From assembly GCA_016927835.1 (NCBI GenBank), contig JAFGMA010000286.1, positions 1 to 63,638 on the forward strand: DNA of 63,638 bases, in the 5' to 3' direction. Position numbers and translations under genes: made by a program. This DNA is from Candidatus Zhuqueibacterota bacterium. GTDB taxonomy: Bacteria > Zhuqueibacterota > Zhuqueibacteria > Thermofontimicrobiales > Sulfurfontimicrobiaceae. This document shows positions 56,597 to 63,638 of the stretch, piece after piece (the stretch's first letter is position 1; the number at the start of each line of letters is the position of its first letter). The notes beneath the pieces were generated by a model, which saw only the letters and a list, made by a program, of their open reading frames with translations, had not been told where the DNA came from and made no database searches.

Positions 56597-56648
56597 TAAC
56601 ACCCGGAATCAATGAAAGAATATGAAAGCGGAGATTCGATAATGCAAA

Positions 56649-56852
56649 TTATCCGCCGTAGACCTCTGCATGGTTGCATTTGCATACACGCACCATTTTT
56701 TCTTGAAAACGAAGAGACTTACTTTCAGGAGCCTCCAGCGTCGAGACAACCTTGATCAGATGAAAGGCATCGCCGCAAACGCTGCATTTTTGAGAATGAT
56801 CAACTGCGCCTTTCGCTACTTTAGATGCAAATGTTCTGTCTTTTTTACCCAT
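56649..56852 (-). CDS. Small Cys-containing protein, probable zinc ribbon
   Basis: 67 residues from ATG 56852; GGAG lies seven bases upstream, and the frame extends upstream without support. It has CSVCGDAFH near residue 24 and VRVCKCNHAEVYGG at the end, so four cysteines that could bind one zinc. Basic N-terminus (MGKKDRTFASKVAKGAV). Resembles small zinc-ribbon or ribosome-associated proteins in shape, but I do not recognise a family. Located between RdgB and the TM1266-like gene. Confidence 0.75.
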   Translation of the reverse strand: MGKKDRTFASKVAKGAVDHSQKCSVCGDAFHLIKVVSTLEAPESKSLRFQEKMVRVCKCNHAEVYGG

Positions 56853-57191
56853 TGAATCACTCCATATTTTAATCGATTTTTTTTCTGCAAAATGGCAAAC
56901 TGTATAATTGGCACACAAACCTCCTGAAAGGAATCCGATATTTCATACGCGAGCAGGCTCATTCTCTTTTAACATCTGAAATTCAATATTCCCAGGTGAT
57001 TCGATCATTTTGCAAAAGCGTAGATGTATTTATTGAATTAAAAGCATATAATTTAACAAAATTGTTGTAAAAGTCAATAAAAAACTTGCTGAAATTGCCC
57101 AATCCATCCGGGCGAATTCGATTTAGCTGCATGTGCGCCAACCACCAGCGAAATATTTAATTGAAACATTTTTTTTGACTGAAAACAAGAC
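56853..57191. other. AT-rich intergenic stretch
   Basis: 339 bp between the small Cys protein and the second TM1266-like gene. It must contain the promoter of the Cys protein (minus strand). I see no hairpin or open frame worth listing. Confidence 0.5.
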
Positions 57192-57458
57192 TCAATGTGT
57201 AAAGACCATTTCTTTGACTTCGATGCCTTCGATCTTACTCAAAGCATCTCTCAATTCCCGGGGCTTGGATTCATAATCCAGCATATCAAGAATGAGTAAT
57301 CCATTCGGTGAGCAGTACTCAGGCGACGCCTCATGCAATCCCAGGCGCGTTTTGATGAAGCACCCGTATTCTGTCAACAACTCCTGAATGTGTTGAACGC
57401 GCTTGACGCGATCCGTGATATGGATTCCGAGTATAATATGTTTTTCTTCCTTGCTCAT
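57192..57458 (-). CDS. Second TM1266-like ACT-fold protein
   Basis: 88 residues from ATG 57458, with AAGGA seven bases upstream; the frame runs 19 codons further without support. The core HIILGIHITDRVKRVQHIQE, LLTEYGCFIKTRLGLHEA and GLLILDMLDYE shows the same alternation and the YG-x-x-I-x-x-RLG signature as the 52685 protein, so a paralogue or an ACT-domain small-molecule sensor. Divergent enough that the function may differ. Confidence 0.75.
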   Translation of the reverse strand: MSKEEKHIILGIHITDRVKRVQHIQELLTEYGCFIKTRLGLHEASPEYCSPNGLLILDMLDYESKPRELRDALSKIEGIEVKEMVFTH

Positions 57459-57537
57459 AGCCAATTCCTTTCTATGAGTTGTGCAATAGCGAATAAATGA
57501 ATTCGGATAATTCAAAAGTCTACGGTGAAGCGCGCAG

Positions 57538-58329
57538 CTATTCGAATCCCTTAATCGTTTTCAGCTCTCGCGGCAGATGCATCTCAAAAGGCTCCCAATC
57601 GATCCATTCGCCGCTTAAAAAATCCTGGTAATTCATCTTTTTCAGCAATTTTACAGCGCGGCGATGATCGATGATGCCAAGCCCAATGGGTCGCAACAAG
57701 CCTTTACCATCGTCTTCCGAAACACCATCATGAAAATGGACGTGCTTGATCCATTTTTTCAGCGTTTTAAAGGCATCCTCCATGGTCACTTTCGCGGTTC
57801 GTACCGGATGCATAATGTCCCAATTCACTGCGATTGCCTGGTGATTCACCTTTTGCATTACGCTGGCGACATGAGCTGGATCGCACCAGTGATCGTGCGT
57901 TTCCATGCAAACCACGACGCCTCGTTCTGCGGCATGTTCGGCAACCGCTCTCAGCGACGCTGCAACCGAATCGATTGCATGTTCCCGCGAAATCCCGTCT
58001 GGTATTGGTCCGCCAAAAACGCGGATTCGAGGTACCCCCACGTCCCCTGCCAGATCGATTGCCTGGTGCGTCTCGCGGATATTCGCATCCTTTGTTGCCG
58101 GATCCGCATAGCGACAGGAAGTGGCTATACAACATATTTGGATCGCGCTTTCCTGCGCTTGCTGTTTGCATAAGTTGCGAAATGCGTCGGAGCTGTCGAA
58201 CTCTATCCCGTGTTTGTGTTTTGCGCTGATGCGTGGTTCAACACCATCGTACCCATACTTACGAGCGACATCAAGCATTTCAATAAAACTCAATTCAGGA
58301 CAGGAAAAACTCATAAATGAATATTTCAT
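57538..58329 (-). CDS. Sugar phosphate isomerase/epimerase (xylose isomerase-like TIM barrel)
   Basis: 263 residues from ATG 58329 (GGAG seven bases upstream). An AP-endonuclease-2/IolE-like TIM barrel, with barrel strands and metal ligands visible: YDGVEPRISA near 28, VCMETHDHWCDP near 144, VNWDIMHPVR near 170, VHFHDGV near 196 and GEWID near the end. The family isomerises or epimerises cyclitols and sugars. Isolated; the substrate cannot be told. Confidence 0.9.
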   Translation of the reverse strand: MKYSFMSFSCPELSFIEMLDVARKYGYDGVEPRISAKHKHGIEFDSSDAFRNLCKQQAQESAIQICCIATSCRYADPATKDANIRETHQAIDLAGDVGVPRIRVFGGPIPDGISREHAIDSVAASLRAVAEHAAERGVVVCMETHDHWCDPAHVASVMQKVNHQAIAVNWDIMHPVRTAKVTMEDAFKTLKKWIKHVHFHDGVSEDDGKGLLRPIGLGIIDHRRAVKLLKKMNYQDFLSGEWIDWEPFEMHLPRELKTIKGFE

Positions 58330-58631
58330 CACCAGACTCCACGGGTTTTATTTTTTTTCAACCGATTGTTTTCCGAATTGAAGGTTTTTTTCACTGCTGG
58401 ATTTCTGCCAAATCAGGAACCGTAAAAATACGCATTTTTCTTATAAATTGCAATACTTATTATTTGAAAACGATGAATAGGGATGCGGGATGAAATCAGT
58501 TTCGGTATGGACTCTTCCATCAAGCGGTGCATGAGGAATTCGTTAAAAAGCTGCTTCGGAATTTCTGTTTCCGGTTCGAATGCTCCGTGTGATGTGCACG
58601 GGCAAAAAACTGGCTTTTCAGGATTCGACGG

Positions 58632-60035
58632 CTACTTCTTTTGCAGCAACGATTTGAGCCGTCTCTCGGCTTTTTGATAATAGAGAAATTCTGGATCGGG
58701 CGCCACACCGAGTACTTTTTTATAATATTCGGCGGCACTATGCGGACGCTGGTAATCGATCTCCTCCCGATAGCCCAGTCGATAGTATTTTTCAGCGAGC
58801 TCTTTCTGGCGCACCGTTAATTCCGGGCGCACATAAATGGTGATGGTTCTGAAGCTCTGCTGAGATTGAGCGAATTTATCTTTTACGATCAGGGTGATCA
58901 AATCCCGACCTTCTGGCGGCAGCTTTTCAGGCGCTGTGTAAACGAACCGATTGGGTAAAGCAACCACTTCGCCATATAAAACCGACCAGTGATACGACAA
59001 CGAGTCACCATCCGGATTTGTCACATAAGCGCCAATATTCGTGTGCGCACCTGGGATCAGCTTTTCCTTTTCCAACCATATTTCCCGGATCTCTGGCGGA
59101 CGATTTTGAGCTTCATTTTCGGATTGCTTTTCCGCGCGTTTATACGGCGCACTTCTTTCCACTTTTTTCAGAGGCTTAAAACGTTTTTCTTCCGCTATGA
59201 CAGGATGTTCAGTTGAAATCGGCGCTCCCGTTTGTTCGCGTTTCAATGAATCGATTTTCATTTCGATATGCAAAAAGAGTTTGAAAATATGCGGTTGCTG
59301 GCTCGCTTCCCACTCAAATTCAAGGATCATCTGCTTCGCCAGCTCGAGATTTTCCAATTTATCGGATTCCAGCAAACGAACGGCTTCGCGCATTAAATTT
59401 TGGGTTCGCAAAGCCATGTTTATTTTTTCGCGCAAATTCCGGTAATCCACATTCGTAGAGTCCAATGCAAACGCCGCTTGAATTTCGCGCGAGGCTTCGA
59501 CGAGTCTGTTATTTTTATAAGCCTCATTCGCACGCTGCCAGCGCTCTTTAGAATTTTTATCCGAAAATGTGATGCTTATAAAATAGCTTGCGATCACCAG
59601 CAGGATAACGAAACCAAAGCCAATGACGGCAAACTTATAATTCATCTTTTTTGCCAGTGGCTGCACGTTTTCTTCTGCCTCCCTCAAATCTGCTGCAACG
59701 CGTTGGTAGGCGATGGTTTCCTGCGCGCTATCGACATCCTCATCTTCCGCTTGCAGATAAATTGAAAGATCACCGATGTTGATAATGTCATCAATTTTAA
59801 TGCGCTGTGCGCTGCTTATCTTTTTGGCATTGACAAAAATTGAAGGTGTAGATGCTAACGGATGCAGCGTGGCTGTATTGGCTGAAATCTGTATTTCAGC
59901 GTGCCGTGCTGTCGTATCAGCGGTTGGCAGGATGATATCTGCATCGGGCGAATTGCCCAGATAAAGCTGTTCATTTTGAACCGCTTTAGAAATAAGGACC
60001 TTTGTTCCTTTTTGAATGATAAGCTTCAGCAACAC
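58632..60035 (-). CDS. FHA-domain membrane protein with TPR-like and Ig-like parts
   Basis: 467 residues. GTG 60035 (TTG 60032 possible), AAAGGA upstream. An FHA domain occupies about 1-95 (LYLGNSPDADIILPTADTTA, RHAEI, VNAKKI), followed by one transmembrane helix (KFAVIGFGFVILLVIASYFI, about 133-153), helical TPR-like repeats (about 165-260), a PKD/Ig-like beta domain (about 310-400) and a helical end. FHA binds phosphothreonine or serves as a scaffold in secretion systems. It starts 11 bp after the previous FHA gene, so the two are co-transcribed. Confidence 0.88.
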   Translation of the reverse strand: MLLKLIIQKGTKVLISKAVQNEQLYLGNSPDADIILPTADTTARHAEIQISANTATLHPLASTPSIFVNAKKISSAQRIKIDDIINIGDLSIYLQAEDEDVDSAQETIAYQRVAADLREAEENVQPLAKKMNYKFAVIGFGFVILLVIASYFISITFSDKNSKERWQRANEAYKNNRLVEASREIQAAFALDSTNVDYRNLREKINMALRTQNLMREAVRLLESDKLENLELAKQMILEFEWEASQQPHIFKLFLHIEMKIDSLKREQTGAPISTEHPVIAEEKRFKPLKKVERSAPYKRAEKQSENEAQNRPPEIREIWLEKEKLIPGAHTNIGAYVTNPDGDSLSYHWSVLYGEVVALPNRFVYTAPEKLPPEGRDLITLIVKDKFAQSQQSFRTITIYVRPELTVRQKELAEKYYRLGYREEIDYQRPHSAAEYYKKVLGVAPDPEFLYYQKAERRLKSLLQKK

Positions 60036-60046
60036 TTATCCTTTCT

Positions 60047-60421
60047 TCAATGGACTAACGTTTTTTCCGGATCGCGGAGAACGGTTTTTTCGTGTGTCCG
60101 ACGGTTATCTTTGAACGAATCGTCGTCCTCACCGGTATTGCCCGAATACTGAAATGCACAAGGCCCGATTTCAATGACATCAAAATTTTTAAGTTGACGA
60201 GATGTCTCTAATGCGCCATTTACTCTGACGCCATTCAAACCTTTATCAATAATGATAAATTCATTTCCTTTCAAAACGAGAGTCGCATGTTCGCGCGAGA
60301 CTGTGATATCGGGGATCACAAAAGTATTGCTGCTTGCGCGCCCGATTGAGCAGCCCTTGGTTCCAAGATTGATCTCGCGTCCCTTGAAAGGACCCTGTAT
60401 GATGGTCAGTTTTGCCTGCAT
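60047..60421 (-). CDS. Small cytoplasmic FHA-domain protein
   Basis: 124 residues from ATG 60421; the frame extends upstream to 60532, but those codons look non-coding. FHA pattern: FKGREINLGTKGCSIGRASS, NTFVIPDITVSREHATLVLK, GNEFIIIDKGLNGVRVNG and an FDVIEIG strand. The conserved GR, S and H of phosphothreonine-binding FHA domains are all present (GRASS, SREH). Acidic/basic tail. Overlaps in role with the next FHA protein 11 bp downstream and follows the secretin by 159 bp. Confidence 0.9.
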   Translation of the reverse strand: MQAKLTIIQGPFKGREINLGTKGCSIGRASSNTFVIPDITVSREHATLVLKGNEFIIIDKGLNGVRVNGALETSRQLKNFDVIEIGPCAFQYSGNTGEDDDSFKDNRRTHEKTVLRDPEKTLVH

Positions 60422-60580
60422 AGTCGAACTCGGTTCTTTCACCCCGCTTCTGGTTTGCAGGGCAGCGATGCCCCACAAACAGCAAGAAAAATTATAGCCG
60501 AATATCTTCGAAAGCGTTGCTTTTGCTCCCAAAGCTGGCGCAAAAACAAAGTTTTGGGAAAATCATGTGGCTATCATGCT

Positions 60581-61426
60581 TCATTTGGACGGAGCCCTGA
60601 TCAACTGGAAATCGGAGCTTTTAAAATCCGGTGGTACATGCGGCGTGACCAGCAGCATGAGTTCTTTTTTCCGCTTGATTTTTTTTGATGAGGAAAAGAG
60701 AAAGGGGAGAATGTGACCCAACACCGGGAAACGCTTCGTTTTTCTAATCTCATCAACCAGCAATACGCCGCCAATGATGGTGCTTTCACCTCGCCGGACT
60801 GTCAGCGTATTTTTCAGGCGCCGGATTTGAAGCGCCGGGAATTCCGAATCATACCTTTCATCTCGAACGAGGACGCTTGCTTTGATGTCACAACTCAGAA
60901 ATACGTGATCCGTTGGCAGCAATTGGGGTGAAATTTTAACAGCGAACCCATGTTTTTTCCACTCAATTGCCTTTCCCTCATCCGATGAGTGCGGATACGC
61001 GAATTCACCTCCGAAACAGCACACAGCCGTATCGCCTTCGGAAATTATAAATTTTGGATTCGCGACAAGGTTAGGCTGCGCACCTTCCGGATCATGCTCC
61101 AGGATAGTTAATTCAATCCCGATCATTGGCTTTTCTACGCGCTCATCAAGCAAGTTAATGAGCTGTGGGTAGGCTTGTATTATTTTTTTCAGCCGCTGTA
61201 ATTCAAAATAGCTCAACGGTTGCCCTTCGATTGCAGCGCGGTCGCCTATCACGCGCAGATGAATTCCCTCCATATCCCCGATGAGTTGCTGAATGTCATT
61301 GATGAGTTTCTCCGGTTGCAACAATTTCGGGAAGGAGTCAGATTGGGCTTCGGAGCCTGGTGTAACTATCAGTGTGTACGCCGAAAAGAAAAAAATGACG
61401 AGGTTCACCATGAGTTTCTTTTTCAT
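60581..61426 (-). CDS. Mini-secretin of the Tad/Flp (CpaC/RcpA) type
   Basis: 281 residues with a signal peptide (about 1-27). Residues about 50-105 form a BON-like module (IHLRVIGDRAAIEGQPL). The secretin C-terminal domain follows, with CpaC-type landmarks: GGEFAYP near 153, IEWKKHGFAVKISPQLLPTD, a TLTVRRGESTIIGGVLLVDE stretch, FPVLGHILPFLF and the closing ELMLLVTPHVP. These proteins make the outer-membrane pore for pili or secreted proteins. It is shorter than usual CpaC (about 400-600 residues), so the N0-type domain is missing. No ATPase or pilin gene is in the window, though the FHA genes downstream are typical partners. Confidence 0.9.
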   Translation of the reverse strand: MKKKLMVNLVIFFFSAYTLIVTPGSEAQSDSFPKLLQPEKLINDIQQLIGDMEGIHLRVIGDRAAIEGQPLSYFELQRLKKIIQAYPQLINLLDERVEKPMIGIELTILEHDPEGAQPNLVANPKFIISEGDTAVCCFGGEFAYPHSSDEGKAIEWKKHGFAVKISPQLLPTDHVFLSCDIKASVLVRDERYDSEFPALQIRRLKNTLTVRRGESTIIGGVLLVDEIRKTKRFPVLGHILPFLFSSSKKIKRKKELMLLVTPHVPPDFKSSDFQLIRAPSK

Positions 61427-61529
61427 CGCGTTCTGCTGATTTATGATTAGTGGGTTTTAGCAGCATAAGCCGCTTGAAAAGGAATTAGATTACAATTTAT
61501 TATTTTTTTTATAAATGTCAAGAGGAAAA

Positions 61530-62432
61530 TTACGAATAAGTTTGTGGGGACTGTTCTGCTACAAATTCTTTATAAACGATATTCAGATAATCACGGTAGC
61601 TGCAATTGGGGAGGTCGTCGATCAGACGTTTCATCTGACTGAGGTCTATGAAATTCATTCTCAATGCCACTTCTTCAGGACAGCCGAATTTCATTCCCTG
61701 CCGCATCTCGATGGTGCCGATGAAATGACTGGCTTCGAGCAAACTGACCGTTGTACCTGTATCCAACCAGGCAATGCCGCGACTCAATTTGACGACCTGC
61801 AATTGATTCCGTTCCAGATATGCCTTGTTGACATCGGTGATTTCCAATTCACCCCTGGCAGAAGGAACGAGATTTTTCGCAATTTCAACGACCTGATTAT
61901 CATAAAAATAAAGCCCGGGGATCGCATAATTCGATTTCGGGTGAGCGGGTTTTTCTTCGATACTAATCGCTTTTAATGATTTATCGAATTGAACAACACC
62001 ATAGCGCTCCGGATCTTTGACATAATACCCGAAAATTACCGCTCCGCTTTTAAAGGTAATTTCGCGGCGCAAAAATGCAAAGTCTCCATAGAAAATGTTA
62101 TCCCCCAGGATGAGCGCGACAAACTCATCACCGATAAATTCTTCACCAAGTATGAATGCCTGCGCGATACCTTCGGGCTTTTCCTGGATGCGATATGAAA
62201 TGCGTATACCCCACTGCGAACCATCTTCGAGCAGCTTTTGAAACAGCGGCATGTCAGTGGGTGTGGAAATTACCAATATATCACGAATTCCGCCAAGCAT
62301 CAGCGTTGTAAGCGGATAATAAATCATCGGCTTGTCATAAACCGGTTGCATTTGTTTGCTGATGACTTTTGAAATCGGGTAAAGCCTTGTTCCAGCGCCT
62401 CCTGCCAGAATAATTCCTTTTCTAACGCTCAA
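61530..62432 (-). CDS. rmlA: Glucose-1-phosphate thymidylyltransferase
   Basis: 300 residues from TTG 62432 (AGGAGG five bases upstream; the GTG two codons earlier overlaps it). It makes dTDP-glucose from glucose 1-phosphate and dTTP, the first step of dTDP-rhamnose biosynthesis. Signatures: [50 protein letters not shown] and [22 protein letters not shown]-type end. No rmlB, rmlC or rmlD is nearby. It begins 39 bp after UppS, so the two may be coupled. Confidence 0.95.
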   Translation of the reverse strand: MSVRKGIILAGGAGTRLYPISKVISKQMQPVYDKPMIYYPLTTLMLGGIRDILVISTPTDMPLFQKLLEDGSQWGIRISYRIQEKPEGIAQAFILGEEFIGDEFVALILGDNIFYGDFAFLRREITFKSGAVIFGYYVKDPERYGVVQFDKSLKAISIEEKPAHPKSNYAIPGLYFYDNQVVEIAKNLVPSARGELEITDVNKAYLERNQLQVVKLSRGIAWLDTGTTVSLLEASHFIGTIEMRQGMKFGCPEEVALRMNFIDLSQMKRLIDDLPNCSYRDYLNIVYKEFVAEQSPQTYS

Positions 62433-62471
62433 TTGCACCTCCTATGAATTTATCAGCGGTCTTCAAACGCA

Positions 62472-63242
62472 TTATAGCGAGCCTAGCTGTTCATGCGTCT
62501 TGCCAAAGCGGCGTTCGCGTTCCTGAAAAGCAGCCACGGCTTTAGCGAATTCATATTTTCTGAAACTGGGCCATGGCACTTCTGTGACGTAAATCTCGGT
62601 ATAAGCCAGTTGCCATAGCAGAAAATTGCTCAGCCTCAATTCCCCGCTGGTTCGAATCAATAAATCCGGATCGGGCAGGGATGCTGTGTACAGGTAATCG
62701 GAAAACAGGTTATCATCGATATCTTCTATTTTCATCTTGCCGTGTTGAAGGTCTTCACCAATATGCCTGACGGCACGCAGCATTTCCTGGCGGCTCCCAT
62801 AATTCAGCGCGAGATTCAAAATCAATCCGGTATTATTTTTAAGTACTTCGATTGACTCAACAACGCTCTGACGCGTCAGATCCGGTAACTTGCTTAAATC
62901 GCCGATAACGGTCAGGCGCACGTTATTTTTTTCAAGCTCGTTGACTTCTTTTCGAATGGTACTTAAAAGCAGCAGCATCAATGCTTCAACCTCTTCCCGC
63001 GGGCGATTCCAGTTTTCAGTGGAGAAGGTATACAGGGTTAGAATTTTGATTCCCCATTCACCGGCTGCTCGTACAACTTCGCGAACTGAATTTACACCTT
63101 CGTGATGCCCCGCAATCCGTGGCAAGCCCTTGTGCCGCGCCCAGCGCCCATTGCCATCCATAATGATCGCAATATGCTCCGGTATATTTGGATTCAGCAT
63201 GATTTTTTCATACAATTCAAATTCAGTTAAATCATTTTTCAA
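62472..63242 (-). CDS. uppS: Isoprenyl transferase (undecaprenyl diphosphate synthase)
   Basis: 256 residues from TTG 63242; ATG 63200 is an alternative, but the TTG has GAGGA upstream. It condenses farnesyl diphosphate with isopentenyl diphosphates into the C55 lipid carrier for cell-wall and glycan assembly. Signatures: HIAIIMDGNGRWARHKGLPR, GHHEGVNSVREVVRAAGEWG, LTLYTFSTENWNRPREEVEA and DPDLLIRTSGELRLSNFLLW. A standard housekeeping gene; usually followed by cdsA, here by rmlA. Confidence 0.96.
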   Translation of the reverse strand: MKNDLTEFELYEKIMLNPNIPEHIAIIMDGNGRWARHKGLPRIAGHHEGVNSVREVVRAAGEWGIKILTLYTFSTENWNRPREEVEALMLLLLSTIRKEVNELEKNNVRLTVIGDLSKLPDLTRQSVVESIEVLKNNTGLILNLALNYGSRQEMLRAVRHIGEDLQHGKMKIEDIDDNLFSDYLYTASLPDPDLLIRTSGELRLSNFLLWQLAYTEIYVTEVPWPSFRKYEFAKAVAAFQERERRFGKTHEQLGSL

Positions 63243-63638
63243 AGCAAATCTTCCTCGATTAATTTTACCATGAGTGCCAATGGTTCTGATGAGTTCGTTA
63301 CCATCTGCCTGATAACAGAGTGACCAGCGGTCCCGTTATTTTGATAGTGCCCTCTCCGCCTTCAATTTTTAAGTTCGGATGAAGAAAGCGCCTTGATTCC
63401 CGCAAGCAGAAAAATCACATAAAACCGGTAATCCGGATTTAGTGCCCAACAGCTTTTGATGCACAGGCTCTGTAAAATAGGGTATAACCAGGTCATTCTT
63501 CGACTCCGCTCAGGATGAAACTTCGCTGAAGCGATTGATAATTTTAGTCGTAAAGACTTCATGGTGAGTGGAACGGGCGCCGCGGCGGTCGAACCATGAT
63601 CATTCTTAAAAATGGCTATTTTTCAGATATCTGTTTCT
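63243..63638. other. Terminal non-coding stretch with dispersed repeats
   Basis: 396 bp to the window end. It contains the promoter side of uppS, then a GATGAAACTTCGCTG-type block and copy B of the dispersed repeat with a TCATGGT/ACCATGA palindrome. A 66-codon open frame on the minus strand (63362-63562) reads FHPERSRRMTW, a well-known translation of a common extragenic repeat, so it is not a gene. Confidence 0.55.
63511..63616. repeat. Dispersed repeat, copy B, with TCATGGT/ACCATGA palindrome
   Basis: Similar over about 106 bp to copy A at 45486-45592. It contains an inverted pair TCATGGT (63559-63565) and ACCATGA (63593-63599), with a GC-rich centre GGGCGCCGCGGCGG. Non-coding. The text matches the style of extragenic repeats common in metagenome-derived FCB genomes. 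Confidence 0.6.

Noticed and set aside
57538-63242. Defence island or CRISPR locus
   Set aside because: All genes are recognisable housekeeping or envelope genes; no direct-repeat array or nuclease is seen.
63362-63562. 66-codon minus-strand frame with FHPERSRRMTW
   Set aside because: This is the usual translation of a common extragenic repeat, and the DNA repeat itself is visible.

Overview
The window looks like a chromosomal piece from an uncultured member of the FCB superphylum (candidate-phylum relatives of Calditrichota, KSB1 or Ignavibacteria). The reasons are three large secreted proteins ending in a type IX secretion (Por) sorting-type C-terminal domain with the NYPNPFNP signature, an S46 dipeptidyl-peptidase, a carboxypeptidase-regulatory-like TonB receptor, and many AGGAG-type ribosome binding sites. 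The phylum is inferred from gene content; no 16S rRNA or ribosomal protein gene is present. Coding density is high, with about forty genes. I see no phage, CRISPR array or intact insertion sequence.

Layout. 0.2-7.6 kb: two very large genes, a secreted FG-GAP/CARDB protein and a leaderless coiled-coil protein of unknown role. 7.8-13 kb: a DPP7-like S46 peptidase (minus) divergent from a LVIVD-repeat T9SS cargo. 13.2-17.6 kb: a giant 2-hydroxyacyl-CoA dehydratase activase-type protein. 17.9-26.4 kb: an RND operon with one adaptor and two different permeases, the first with about 180 extra membrane-rich residues. 26.4-29 kb: a sparse region with a Spy/CpxP-like protein, an excisionase-type HTH protein, terminators and repeats. 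29-32.7 kb: galactokinase and a GH38 alpha-mannosidase. 32.8-38.8 kb (minus): a six-hairpin-glycosidase-like protein, an ECF sigma/anti-sigma pair with a periplasmic protein behind it, and a DUF3592 membrane protein. 39-43.8 kb: EamA transporter, MDR dehydrogenase, ferredoxin-type aldo/keto reductase and a URO-D-family protein. 43.8-45.4 kb: a third T9SS cargo. 45.9-53 kb: TetR regulator, TolC, adaptor, RND permease and a TM1266-like ACT protein. 53.2-55.6 kb: TonB receptor, then tRNA-Pro(UGG) on the minus strand. 56-63.2 kb (all minus): RdgB, a small Cys-rich protein, a second TM1266-like protein, a TIM-barrel isomerase, two FHA proteins, a mini-secretin, RmlA and UppS.

How the genes work together. 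Two separate envelope-efflux modules dominate. The first lacks its own TolC; the second has its own TolC and a TetR regulator with a palindromic operator candidate upstream. The secretin and two FHA genes look like a cut-down Tad/Flp-type envelope module, sitting behind the cell-envelope precursor genes rmlA and uppS. GalK and the GH38 enzyme, both cytoplasmic, would handle intracellular sugar oligomers.

The most novel signal I can support is not a protein. It is a pair of about 100-bp elements with terminal inverted repeats at 48.0 and 53.0 kb, in opposite orientation, bracketing adaptor, permease and TM1266-like gene; one of them supplies the stop codon of the TM1266-like gene. I did not find a clear new defence or biosynthetic system. 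The best protein-level candidates for new biology are the 165-7634 pair, the enlarged RND permease, and the sigma/anti-sigma unit with its internally duplicated periplasmic partner.
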